A DNA stretch of 64,000 nucleotides from Cryptomeria japonica (Eukaryota > Streptophyta > Pinopsida > Cupressales > Cupressaceae): assembly GCF_030272615.1 (NCBI RefSeq), contig NC_081409.1:202908449-202972448 (forward strand). The letters are read 5' to 3'. Below the pieces are notes generated by a model. It was given only the letters and a program-made list of their open reading frames with translations. It did not search any database and was not told the origin of the DNA. The translations under genes and the position numbers were made by a program. How positions within the stretch are numbered: the first letter of the stretch is position 1; each line of letters opens with the position of its first letter. Positions 34,224 through 46,336 of the stretch are shown one piece after another.

Positions 34224-34884
34224 TGTTAAATTCTGTGAGAAGCAAGAATTGAGCCAGGATCTGATGTCGATCATAGATCACATGCAACTCCAAGCAACGG
34301 ATGATCAAAAATCAAAATAGCTGAATGAAGATAAATCTAATATGAGAGAAAAATAGAGATAAAGAAGAGAATTTAGAGAAGACTCTCACCGAGCTATCAC
34401 TTAACTAGTGAAGGTGAGAGTATATTGCTTATTATATATAAAAATAATAGCATATACAACCAAGAGGTGCATTAACTCCCACCTCCATAAAAAGTGGAAG
34501 GTTTTACCTACTACCCCATAAAAGGTGGGAGGTTTTTACTTACTTGGTAAATGTCAAAATATGTGGCATAACCTCCTTACATGAAAACAAAAAAAGAGTT
34601 ATAAGAGGTGGCACATAAGGCCAAAAGAGGGTGAGAAACCCAACTACCCCATAACCCACTTAGGAAATGACAAAACAGTGGTTATGAGAGGTGGCACAAC
34701 AAGCCAAAAGAGGGTGTGTAACTCAACTACCCATGTGAGGTGGAGAGTTACACATGTAGCTAATGTATTCCGCCACGTGTCCTCATATTAACCACACCTA
34801 ATAACCTAAGCAAGCTTAATAATATATGTGTAGGAAAAATAAATACCCCCTAACATAAGGAAAATAAAAAAACCTACACTAACA
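34224..34884 (-). repeat. E4 5' LTR
   Basis: 661 bp, the same length as the 3' LTR. Most of the roughly 11 differences between the two are C/T or G/A transitions. Confidence 0.95.
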
Positions 34885-34917
34885 TACTCTAACTTATATA
34901 TATCTCATATGTGAAAG

Positions 34918-36815
34918 ATGGTGGTTCCTAAACCTTACAAAACTATTTCCCATCATGCACTCATCATGGAAGAATTGAAGAGTGTTGCATTCAAAACCAG
35001 GATCACTTCACATTGGAGAAAAATAGGAGACATAAATCTCAAGAAGTTCGACACCAAGAAGTTTCGGCACCCATCATACACAAATTAACCTATTGCTACA
35101 ACTAAGAAGATGATTGAAGGTGGGATAATAAATGCAACTAGCTTTCCTTTTGCGATTCAATCTATGAGCTAATTTTGGAATGTGCTCAACATTATGATTT
35201 GACCTTAAGAAGAATAGTAGAAAGGATGGAATAGTGCTCGCATATCTCTTAGAGAAAATAATCAATGAAACATTTCAACTACTTGAGCCTAAGGACATAG
35301 TCTACATAAGCATGGAAGGAGCTGAGTCAACCTATGATGATGATCCAGATGCTTGTGCAAAGATCATCGATAATTTTTGGTTGAAGAAGAGTAGAGGTGG
35401 AAGAAGTAGATGGCACAACAAACTACATAGGATGGACTTCCATGACAAATTCAAAGACTTCATCACCCTATTCCATCAATTGGTTGGTGCACCAAAGGCT
35501 TCATATTTCAAAAAAAATGTTCTACTTCATAGAGATTGTTACTCATGGCAAGAATGCAATAAATTGGGTGAGGCTCATTAGCAAAAATATTGATCTATAG
35601 TTAAGGAGGCTAATCCACACCAGAACATTCTATATGATCTCCTACGTCATATACTCCCTCGCAAGAAATTATGAGTATCCAAGACTTATGTATACAGGCG
35701 TAGTTGGGAGGAGACCCAGAGAGATAAAGGTGCATGAGTTTTATCCGCATCTTAATCATCCACCAAAACAACACTATAGGAGAGTGAATGATGCATTCAC
35801 TGTGCATATCATGAGGACACTTTGAGGTGGATTGTAGTGAAGACTCTCTCCAGAAGCACAACCATTGGTAGAACAACATGGTGCATGGTTCATCTAGTTC
35901 CCAGAATTCACCTATATCAAAGCTCAAGGATGTCCTTCTCCTCCCTAAATGTTGCCATGCTACCCAATAAATAGAGCAGTGTTACTCGAGGTGGTGAGAC
36001 AATCAATGGCATATGTCAAGGAAAATAGGCAAAAGCATGGAACCAGTGTTTCTTTTCCTATCACGCCTAGAGACTCTATTGAAGTATGCCCTTCCATTTA
36101 TATAGTTGATGATACCAAGAGAGAGTTAGCACTCCATTCACTCAAGCCATTCATGCCTATGGATTTCTTAGATCCTTATGATAATGTAAAAGAAATTTTG
36201 GGAAAGAAATATGGACACCAGTGGAAGCTAGAGGACTATTGGATGAATATTCAAGATGATGTGGAAGTGAAGAAGAAGATGTACTCTAGGATATCTCTTA
36301 ATTTTATCAGGAAATACAAATTGTTTCATGTTGTCGATCAAGTTTAAGACAACAACAAATATCTCCAAGAAGCCTACACCAAAGAAGACAAAGAGATCAA
36401 ATTTAAATGGGTTGATACGGAAGTTGTTGATTTGAAAGAGTTGATGAAACCAGTTTTGGAATACACCCGCATATGAATAGACATACAACACCGGAAGTTG
36501 AAAGAGTGGAACATAGCACTGACATTCCACTCAAAAGAAAGAATAGATGCTGAAGATGAAAGAAGCAAAAGTGGGAGTGCACCTCAACCATCTCACTCAA
36601 GAGGTTCGAAGAGAAAGGAAGATCACGAAGAAAAGGAGCCCTTAAGGAAGAAACATAAATCAAGTTCAAGTCGTCCTTCCTCTAGACATGAAGAAGAATC
36701 AAATGAGGGAGAAAGACATAAGGAACAAAGGATAGAAAAGGAGTTGAGTCAAGAAGCTAATGAATCAATGGAATCAACAGTTCACGATGATAAAGGAAAT
36801 GAGAAATCATCATAG
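34918..36815 (+). pseudogene. Decayed long ORF of unknown family
   Basis: A 56-codon frame starting MVVPKPYK (34918-35088) is followed by frame changes, then a long run in one frame from about 35380 to 36815 broken by stops near 35598, 35823, 35946, 36345 and 36474. Well-kept pieces are 35949-36347 and 36498-36815. Sequence such as IHTRTFYMISYVIYSLARN and YGHQWKLEDYWMNIQDD is clearly protein-like. The C-terminal 100 residues are highly charged with basic clusters (GSKRKEDHEEKEPLRKKHK). The globular-then-basic layout recalls ORF2 of E2, but I cannot align them confidently. No pol motifs. Probably another non-autonomous retroelement protein, or a degenerate host gene. E4 lies immediately upstream. 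Confidence 0.55.
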
Positions 36816-38084
36816 GGGCAAGAAGATGTCACTTATCACACCTAAGAAATCGAAAGAAATGAAGAAGAGGGCAATGATGAGACTACCTCAGCACCCAAAG
36901 ATGAGAAAATACATGAAGAAACACAAATTCAAGAAGGAAGATCCTCTATCTCAGAATGGCTAAAACAAAGACTAGCCCAAGAGGTGATAGTAGTTGATGA
37001 AGAACCAACATATGACATAGAAAGCCTTCTAAGCTACGCTTGAGAGGCCACTGAGAAGAGGAAAGCTACAAAGATGTCCAAGGTGATTAGAGATTGTAGA
37101 TGGAGGAAATATTCTTATCAAAATCTGATATTCGAAAGAATTCCAACATCGATCAATGAACTACCTGCAAATCACACACACATGCAAATACAAATATCTA
37201 ATCTAAAAATGCATGCATGAAAATACAAAACGCACTCCATTGCCCTCCTATTTCTCAAGATTTTGTATTTTCACAATATTGCTCTCTTTAGCAAATGCAC
37301 AAAAGGCTATGAGAAAAATGAGATCTAAATGCAAGATGATTGAAAAAGAAATCAAAATGCGAGATGAAAAGAATGCAAAATGCAAAAGATAAACTAAATG
37401 CTAGATTGCTAGATAGCCTCAAATGAGAGAGGGGGTTGGGTTTTTATACATATTCTCAGAGTTGGATCCAATATTAGAGTGAATGTGGGATAAAAGGCTA
37501 GTTGTGGAAATGTAAATGTTTATCCCATATTGATTAGGTGGATGTAATATAAAGAAATGATAAATGATAAATGGTGGGTGGATTGAGAAATGGATTTAAT
37601 AAATAACAATATAATTAAATAAATTTATTTAATATATGATATAATATGAATATTATGATATAGAGAGGAATAATGGAATAACGAAAAAATGAATATTGTG
37701 AGATAATGGAGAATAATAATATTATATTATATGAATCCAGTTGATAATGATTGGAAAATTGAAATTAAATAAGAGGATATTTAATGAAAAATTTTATGTG
37801 TCTACACTTTTCCCCTCTTTGAGACAATGCAGCATGTCGCATTATTTCAAATAAAAATTGATCAATTGATATATGCCCCAGAGAAATACTGGTAGGAGTG
37901 ATGATTGATTGGTTATGCCCCCTCGAGAGATTGATAGAACAGGTTGATGGAGATTGATCTCTCAATAGATAATGAAAAGAGATTGGATGATTGATATTGC
38001 ACAAGCAATTAAATTGAAATGTACATTTGATGAAAATGCATAGTTGGAAGGCATAACTGAACAATTGATGAAAATGAATAGTAT

Positions 38085-38190
38085 AGAAAAGTTGATAAGT
38101 TGATTAAGCTGATGGAGTTGATTGAGATGATTAAGCTGATTGAGATTGATGATAGCACAAGATAAGGTGATTGATTGATTGATTGATCGA
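38085..38190. repeat. GATT-type microsatellite region
   Basis: Degenerate GATT/GATTGA units, with a clean run GATTGATTGATTGATTGAT near 38170. Confidence 0.6.
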
Positions 38191-39028
38191 TCTAGAATAG
38201 TGGAGATTTCAAGAAACCATTTTATTGATTGATAGAGCGATTCATAAATAGTAAGAGACATGCATCAGTTGGATAAAGCATTGATTGATCTTGCTGCAAT
38301 GAGAAGCATAAAGAAGTGATGAAAAAGAGAGATAAAAGGGGTGATGAAAAGGGAAAAGTGATGAGAAAGAAGAATGAGTGATGAGAAAGAGGATATGATG
38401 GTGATGATAATTATTGGGCTTTTTGAAGTGCTAAAGTCATCATCGATCTTATTATGGCAAATGGAATAACTCATCTAGATACAGATTAGACCCAAATGAA
38501 TTGTCATACCAATTGCGTGAAAGAAAACACATTAGACAAGAAGAATTTCCTCGGTTTGCATTAGACTATTATGTCTTCGATCATCTTAAATGATCATGTC
38601 ATAAGACAAGTCATCATATTACTAAGGAACAATCCACAAGCAGCAAATAGGTGAACATGCGCCATCCTCGCCTTTCTAGTCAAAGACATTTTGGAGATAA
38701 AATCTCTAGTCAGAGACATCCCGTAAAAGCTAAAAGACATGTCACCAAAAAAGAAAATAAAAAATGATGAAAAGACAATCAATCAAATAGACATTATTGT
38801 TATGCTAAATTGATTTTTGTCCACAGTTAAGGTGTTTGGTTTTAATAAGTTGATTAGATGTTGTTATGTTTTCTCAATCATAATCTCGTCATGTCATGAA
38901 TTCATTGAAGTTCCAAAGATGCATGCTTGTCCGAAGTGTTTGGGTCTTCGTAATGTTTATTACATGTTTTTTGGAATTTTGTGATTTTTAGGGTTTTTAT
39001 GAATGTTTTAGTTTTTAGGGGTTTTCTA

Positions 39029-39290
39029 GGACATTTTATGATTTTTAAGATTTTGTTAGGACATTTTACGATTTTTAAGATTTTTTCAAGACATTTAATA
39101 TTTTTTATGATTTATTCAAGACATTTTATATTTTTTTCAGGACATTTTAAGATTTTTATGATTTTGTAAAGACATTTTATGATTTTTAAGATTTTTTCAA
39201 GATTTTTTATGATTTTTATGATTTTTTCAGGATATTTTAGGATTTTTAGGATTTTTTCAAAACATTTTATGATTTTAAGGATTTTTTCAA
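39029..39290. repeat. 30-bp minisatellite, about nine copies
   Basis: Units of the form GGACATTTTATGATTTTTAA plus GATTTTTTCA start at 39029, 39059, 39089, 39119, 39140, 39170, 39200, 39230 and 39260. The fourth unit is shortened to 21 bp; all others are 30 bp. Copies differ by point changes, so the array is not freshly expanded. Confidence 0.85.
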
Positions 39291-40156
39291 ATTTTTGCCC
39301 CTAGTTTCTAGCAAGGCAAAAAGGATTTTGAGTGAGTGAATGAATCAACAGAACATGAATGGATAGGTGAATGATGGCAAAGGTTTATGCACATCCAAGG
39401 ACTATCTCGCAATAGAATAGCATGTCAATCCAAGCAAAGGGACTAGATATAGCAATATAAAGCAAGGATATGTCATAATGAATGTCATATGATCCAAAGG
39501 AATGGACATGTCAAGAGGTTTTTAACATTTTATGTCCTTAATTTTGATCAAGATCAAGAGATGGGTTTGGATGGAATAAGAAAGATCAAAGGGTGGCAAT
39601 GAAGGATGGAAGCAAGTGATAGGCAAAATAATGGATATGACCTAAAGGGTGTGGATCAAGTGCAGTAGATAGGACACACAAAGGTTGCAAAGATCCTTAA
39701 CCTTGTCAAGGTCAAAGGTGGAAAAGGGATACATATTTAGTGAATGAGGGATCATGGAGGATGAAGGATGATGGAGTATTAGGGATAGTAGATGGATGTG
39801 GAAGAGGGAACTTACCCCCAGTGAATAGTTTCAACATGACGCCTATTTGTCAGGTTTTCATCATGGTACTTACCCAAGGTGCCTATTTTCCAGGTTTTCA
39901 CCGATGGACGAATGATTTTTTATTTATTTTTTTATTTTTTCTTTTTCTTTTTTATTTTTCTATTTTCTATTTTTTCTTTTCTTTTTTTTCATTTTTTTCT
40001 TTTTCTGAACTTTTGGAAGATAATGGATACATCAGGAATCAAGTTGTTCTCTAGATAGTACCCCTAAAAGATGTTCTATAATGATCCATGGCTATTGAAG
40101 GTATTCTTAAATATGTCGATATGTTGATGGTAAAGGGAGATGGAAGGGACGATAAG

Positions 40157-41658
40157 TGTAAAGTTATGATGCCAAAAGCTAACAAGATGAGAGGGGGGGT
40201 GAATCATACAAACTTATTCTTCCATAAAATCAACAGATTCAACCTCAGTAACATATACTTCAGCAATATAACCAAAAACTGCTAAACATGCTAACTCATA
40301 AACACATAATCATCATAACACATATAACACCAGATTAGATGTGGAAACCCAAATAGGGAAAAAACCACTGTGGGATTTCGAACCCACTAAGAAATATACT
40401 CTTCTAGAGTATGCTTGGTTAAAAGCAAATCCTTTTAGAGATTACAAACACATTGCTAGATGTGACCCGGTTAAGGGATTTCCCTCAGATCTATTAGGAT
40501 CTTCACTTTGTTAGAAGTGACCTTGTCAAAGGATTTCAAACACTCAACTAAAATGTTACCTTGCTAGAGGATTTACAAATAAGACTGTTAGGTCCACTTG
40601 GTTAAGAGATTTTTTGTCACTTACAAAATAACAGTAATAAAAATATATCTGCAACTTCACATCTAAAATGCTAAAGCAAATTCTATTTGCTCAAAACAAT
40701 CTTGTCATAGGACTTATCTTGTCCCTTTGCTAAGCTCCCTACTCTGTTATTCAAACAGGTCTTCAAGCTTCTGTGCTCGGTAATCACTATGTAGCATCCC
40801 TGTGCTTACACTTGCCTGTATACATTGTTTATCAACAATTTCTTATTTATAAACAATTTGCTAACCGCTTAATCTCCTTGATCACATTTCCCATGATCAA
40901 TCATAGCCATCAGATCTTCAATCTTGACTAGGTTCAATGTATCCTTCGATCTGAAAAATGTTTTACCTTACCTTGGAACTTGCATTCTTTCCTAGGAACT
41001 TGTGCCAGGTTCTTGCGGTTCAATCTATTTTGTAGATCTTCCTTCTGTATTTACCATTATCGTAGATCTTTAACAAACTTCATGCGCGGCATACCAATCA
41101 TTTATTCAATTCTAGCTCATCAACATCCTTCATTAAATTATGCTTTTATCCATCCAATGTGATCTGTCATAACTCGGTTGCAACTCAGTAAATACTAAAC
41201 TTCACTCGGTAGACATTTCATCTTCATTAACCAATATCTATAACCTTAGGGTTTATCGACTAGGTTCCTTAGGGTTTACCAACTAGGTTCTTTGCTCGGT
41301 GACATAGTATAGTATTAACCTTATAATCAACAACATATGTAGGATATCAAAACAATCTAAACATCATGATCTCATCATTGTCTAACTCGGTAATAGTTGC
41401 TCATTGAATAACTTATTTCTCCCTTTATTCATCACATTATTTCTGTGTCTTTTACCAACATCTTAATTCTCTTCAAATCAATCTTCTCAAGATATGGCAA
41501 CATCATACTGAACCAAAATATCAATTTCTTGACATCAATGACAAAATAATGTTATAAAGATAGTTATCATCCTTCTTTAGTTATATCAATAATCGTCAAC
41601 AACCTTCTCAATATCCTTAATGAAATATCAACAATCTTCTTCTATTGAAATGCCAACA
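40157..41658 (-). repeat. E5 3' LTR
   Basis: 1,502 bp, sense TGTTGGCATTTC... to ...CATAACTTTACA. Homologous to 46337-47813, with substitutions and about 25 bp length difference. Terminal motif at 40186-40207; R-type repeats at about 40430-40610. Confidence 0.93.
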
Positions 41659-41673
41659 ATCTCCCCCTTTGGC
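41659..41673 (-). other. E5 polypurine tract
   Basis: Sense GCCAAAGGGGGAGAT abuts the 3' LTR, identical to E1. Further tracts (AGGGGGAGAAG) lie at about 41813-41824 and 41856-41868. Confidence 0.85.
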
Positions 41674-42084
41674 AATGATGGCAATACCAACTTTTAAATG
41701 GTAATACCAACAAGATATTCGAATTGATTTGGATTTAGATTGTTGTGGAGACTTCTCCTGTTATCCTTGAGTTGTTAAAATCTTTTGAAGTCTTCTCATG
41801 TTTTCAGTAATCTTCTCCCCCTATCATTAGTCTTCTGTTATGGGCTTTACCATTTAGTCTTCTCCCCCTTTGACAACAATGCCAAAAAGTAAAAGAACTA
41901 AATCATGAACTCTTCTGCTATGAAGTGCATCAGAGCAATCTTTCCTTCAATACTATTTCCTGTAGCCTGTTCCCTGTTCACGTTCCTGCACACCTTTAGA
42001 AAACTTCCTAAAGTGCGTAAATCAGCATCAATCCACACATAATATTTTGTAGATTCATCGAATTGATGTTTTCACCAAACTCTG

Positions 42085-45000
42085 TTAGTGAGTAGAATAT
42101 AGGGGTAGGACCCCTAACTTGCTTCTAAGATACTCAAAAGTGTCCTTTGGCAGTGGCTTTGTGAAGATGTTTGTTATTTGCTCCTTTGAACTGATATATT
42201 CCAACACAACTTTCTTCTCTTGAACTTCTTCTCTGAGATAATGATACTTTATAGAAATATGTTTTGTCTTGGAGTGCATTACCAGATTCTTTGAAATGTT
42301 AATGGTACTCGTATTATCACAGAATATAGTTATTGGCTCAGTAACCTTTTCATTTATACCTTCCAATAGTTGTTTTATCCAGACTATATTAGTGCAATTC
42401 AATGTTGCAGCGACATATTCAGCTTCAGCTATTAACTGTGAAATGCATCCTTGTTTCTTGCTAAGCCAACTTACTAGTCTATCACCTAGAAAGAAAGCTC
42501 CACCACTTGTGGTTTTCCTGTCATCAATGTTTCTTGCCCAATCAACATCAGTATAAACTTTTAAATCAAAATCATTTCTCTTTTCATATACTAAGCCATA
42601 ATCTTCAGTGCCTCTCAGGTATCTGAAAATTCTCTTGATTGCTGTCATATGAGTTTCTTTGGGATCTGCAAAGAATCTTGCAACAATACCTACTACATGT
42701 GTTATATCCAGTCTACTGTGCACAACATATTGTAACTTTCCAATCATGGATCGGTAAAGTGTCTCATCAACAGATGCAAATTCATCATTCTTTGATAGTT
42801 TACAGTTGGTAGTCATAGGAGTACTTACAAGTTTAGAATCCTCCATTCTAAATTTCTTCAAGATTTCCTTTATGTACTTGAATTGAGTAATGAAAATTTC
42901 ATCTTTCATTTGTAGTATCTGTAAACCTATAAAATACTTTATCTCACTGATTAGTGATATCTCAAATTCTTTGTACATTTCATTACCAAAGTTTTTGCAT
43001 AGAGAATCATTTCCACAAAATATAATGTCATCAACAAATATGGCTGAGATCAGTATTCCATTGTCTTCATCATTCTTCATGTACATATTGATGTTTTCAC
43101 TTGTTCTTATAAAACCAATCTTGATCAAATAAGAATGCAGTCTTTCATACCATGCTCTAGGTGCTTGTTTCAAACCATATAAAGCTTTGTTCAATTTACA
43201 TACCTGATCTTTATTCTTGTCGTCAACAAATCCTTCAGGTTGTTCAATATAAACTTCTTATTCTAGTATACCATTCAAAAATGCAGATTTGACATCCATT
43301 TGATATACCTTGAAATTTTTGAAAGTAGCATATGCCAACAATGTTCTTACTCCTTCAAGTCTAGCCACAGGTGCAAAGGTCTCGCCATAATCTATTCCTT
43401 CTTCTTGAGCATAACCTTTGCAAACTAGTCTTGCTTTATTTTGAATGACCTTACCTTTTTCATTTAGCTTGTTTCTGATAATCCACTTTGTACCGATTAC
43501 ATTTTTGTTCTTCGGTCTTGGGACTAGTGTCCATGTTTCATTTTTCTTGATTTGATCAATATCTTCTGTCATAGCATTTACCCAATCCTCATTGTTAAAT
43601 GCCTCTTTCATTATTCTTGGTTCAAATTCAGATATCAGACATGTGTTCTATCTTAGTTTGTTCCTTGTCATCACTGGATCATCCTTATCTCCTATAATCT
43701 GACTTGTTGCATGATGTTTTCTGACATATTTGGCTAATATAGGCTCGGTAGGCTCTGTACGATCTTCTTCATCACTCGATGACTGGATATTCTCTCCATT
43801 CTCTTTAGTAATTCTCTCGATAGGACTTGTCGGTTGAACATAGACAAATTCTTCATAATCTTCTGGTTCTTTGGAATTTCCTTCATCATTTCTTTCTGCA
43901 AACTCATCAATTTTCACATTTGCACTTTCTACTATTTTGTTAGATGATTTGATCAAACATTTAAATGCTTTACTTCTAGAAGAATAACCTAGAAATGTTC
44001 CTTCTTCACTTTTCTGATCAAACTTTCCATTTCTATCATCTTTGTGAACATAACATCTACTTCCAAAGATTTTAAAATAACTTACATTAGGTTTCTTGTC
44101 ATGCCAGATTTCATATAGTGTCTTCAAATTTCCTTTCTTCAGTTGTACCTGGTTCAGAGTGTAAACAGTAGTGCTTATTGCTTCTCTCCAAAAATTTTGT
44201 GGCACTCTCTTTTCAATCATCAAGGTTCTGGCATAATCCACAATAGATTTGTTTCTTCTCTCAGCTATCCCATTTTGCTGTGGAGTTCTCGGTGCAGAGA
44301 CTTGTCTTTTTATACCATGATCATTGCAGAATAAGTTAAATTCATCAGAAATGAACTCTCCTCCTCTATCAGATCTAAGACATTTCAGTTGTCTTTCTGT
44401 TTCATTTTCAACTCTTGCCTTGTACCATTTAAACATTTGAAAAGCTTCTGATTTTTCTTTTAAAAACATAACTGACATCATCCTTGAGTAATCATCCACC
44501 AATAATATGAAATATTTATCACCATAATAACTTTGAACTTTCATGGGACCACAAAGATCAGTATGCACAAGATCTAAAATTCCCTTCGAAGTGTAGGACT
44601 TACTTGTAAAGCTTGATCTTCTCATCTTACCCATCTAGCATCCTCAGCATATAGCATTCTCAAGTTTCTCCAAACTTGGTAGACCTCTTACTCGGTGCTT
44701 CTTGCTTATTTTGATCAGATTATCAAAATTTACATGACAAAACATTTTATGCCATAACTAGGTATCATCTATCTTTGCATAAAGACACTTGTTCCGAGTT
44801 GAGTCAAGGTGAAATGTGTTACCTTTTGTTTGAGTCTCGGTAGCTGCTAACTTTCCATGCTTGTCATGTACTTTGACAATTCCTTTATGAAATTCTATTT
44901 GGTAACCTGTGTTATTTAGTTGTGCTACACTCAACAAATTGTATTTCAAACCTTCAACCCAATAAACATCATCACATGTTGCATTGTCAAGAAGTGTGAT

Positions 45001-46278
45001 AGAGCCTTTACCTCTTACCAGACATGGTGCATCATTACCAAATCTTACATAGCCTCCATCATAATCTTCTAATTTAACAAACTTGTATTTATAACCTTTC
45101 ATGTGATGTGAGCATCCACTATCTATGATCCAAGAATCATTATTATTTATGTGAGATATTAAGGCTTTTTCTTCATACCTTTCTTCATCTAATCCATCTT
45201 TAATAGCCACATAAACAACTTCCTCTGTATCAGTTTCATCAGATTTATCATCGTTGGATTCCTCATCGGCAATTAGGCATGTCTTTCTGTCTCTCCTTCT
45301 GAAATCTCGGTATCCTCTGTAGTGATTGTCTTCTTATCTGTCATCTCGGTATCCTCTCTTTTCACTAGATTCTTTGCCATGGCAGTTAGAAGCCATATGT
45401 CCTATTTTATCACAGTTAAAACATTTTAAAGGTAGCTTTCTTTTATACTTACCTTTTCCTCTCGGTAACCTTCTAGCTAATAATGCTTCAAACTCTTCTT
45501 GCTTTTTTATTTCCTCATATAGTTTGTGGACTTCTTCCATATTCTTATGAAATCTTTCACTTTCTCCACTATGATTCCTTTCAGAATACTTACTCATTCT
45601 ATCATTGTAATCATTAGATTCACCAATATGAAAAGAACTGAATGTAGACTCAACTTTATTTACCGAAGACACACTGTTATCAAAATTACTTAGCTCAAAT
45701 GCATGTAGCTTACCAATAGTAGCATCCAAAGAAATTGGCATATTTGGTACAGACCTTAGTTCATTGATTGCAGAGACTCAAATTGCATAAGCAGGTAGAA
45801 GGGTTCTCAATAACTTACTTTTGACATCCTTCTCTTCAATAGTTCCTCCTGCTCCTTTGATTTGATTGACAATTTCCTTAAGTCTTGTACTATACTGGGT
45901 TATGTTCTCTCCTTCATTCATTCTCATGGATTCAATTTGTCCTCTTAGACTATCTAATTTTGCTCTTTGTACATGTTCATCACTGCCATACACAAATATG
46001 AGCTTGGTCCACATTGCTTTTGCATCATTATAGCCTTCTAGATCATTAAACTCTGAGTTGGTCAATGCTAATGTTATTTCAATCATAGCTTGAAAATGTT
46101 CTTGCTTAGCCTTTATCTCTTCCAAGGTCACCGGGTTGGTGCTTGGTGGTATGTAATCATTCTCCAAATAATATGTTGCATATTCTCCAATTGCTAATAA
46201 ATGCAGCTTCATCCTTTTCTGCCATGTGGAGAAACTTGACTTGTTCAGCTTTGGTGCATCCCTTTTATACATCTTCAA
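42085..46278 (-). pseudogene. E5 Copia gag-pol, one frame with several stops
   Basis: 1,398 codons in one frame from MKMYKRDAPK at 46278. Domains by residue: gag 1-285; knuckle CFNCDKIGHMASNC 286-299; protease DSGCSHH with Asp386; GAG-pre-integrase about 450-548, where stops affect the C-x-x-C zinc pair region; integrase DDE at 574, 637 and 673 (spacing 62 and 35, normal for Copia); RT with MDVKSAFL (Asp995) and FVDD (1083-1084); RNase H with YTDVDWAR, where DWAG is usual, and AEAEY; ending near NIFTKPLP. Stops at 45780-45778, 45336-45334, 44760-44758, two near 44640-44635, 43650-43648 and 43260-43258. Most fit single C-to-T or G-to-A changes; the last (GAA-type to TAA) does not. Closely related gag at 53665 on the other strand. 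Confidence 0.95.
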
Positions 46279-46322
46279 ATCTTTGCCTCAAGTACCTTTA
46301 AACTTTTCTTCTAGAGTCCATA

Positions 46323-46334
46323 GCTCTGATACCA
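46323..46334 (-). other. E5 tRNA primer-binding site
   Basis: Sense TGGTATCAGAGC lies two bases after the 5' LTR and is the exact consensus for plant initiator-Met priming. Confidence 0.92.
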
Positions 46335-46336
46335 AT

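Larger units (their letters stand above)
28242..34884 (-). mobile_element. E4: complete Copia LTR retrotransposon
   Basis: Two 661-bp LTRs (28242-28902 and 34224-34884) are flanked by a perfect 5-bp target duplication tactc (28237-28241 and 34885-34889). PBS, gag-pol and PPT are all in place. I counted about 11 differences between the LTRs, roughly 98% identity, making it the youngest datable insertion here. The gag-pol frame is complete in length but has five stop codons. Its LTR lacks the GATTCACCCC terminal motif and TAACCAGGTG repeats seen in the other elements, so it belongs to a different Copia lineage. Confidence 0.97.
36816..40156. other. No gene; AT-rich, low-complexity DNA
   Basis: 36820-37100 still has Glu/Lys-type coding flavour, possibly the tail of the ORF above. 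37540-37800 is AT-rich. 38050-38260 has GATT/GATTGA runs. 39029-39290 is a minisatellite. 39830-39905 contains two imperfect copies of GCCTATTTKYCAGGTTTTCA, a pattern I associate loosely with Gypsy LTRs, and 39906-40005 is T-rich. No gene supported. The last five bases (ataag) are the E5 target duplication. Confidence 0.5.

Noticed and set aside
36228-36669. Minus-strand ORFs of 64-100 codons
   Set aside because: Antisense to the better-supported plus-strand ORF at 34918-36815.
39740-40054. 104-codon ORF with a Phe-rich hydrophobic end, looking like a membrane protein
   Set aside because: The Phe run comes from a T-rich low-complexity tract (39906-40005), not a conserved membrane segment.
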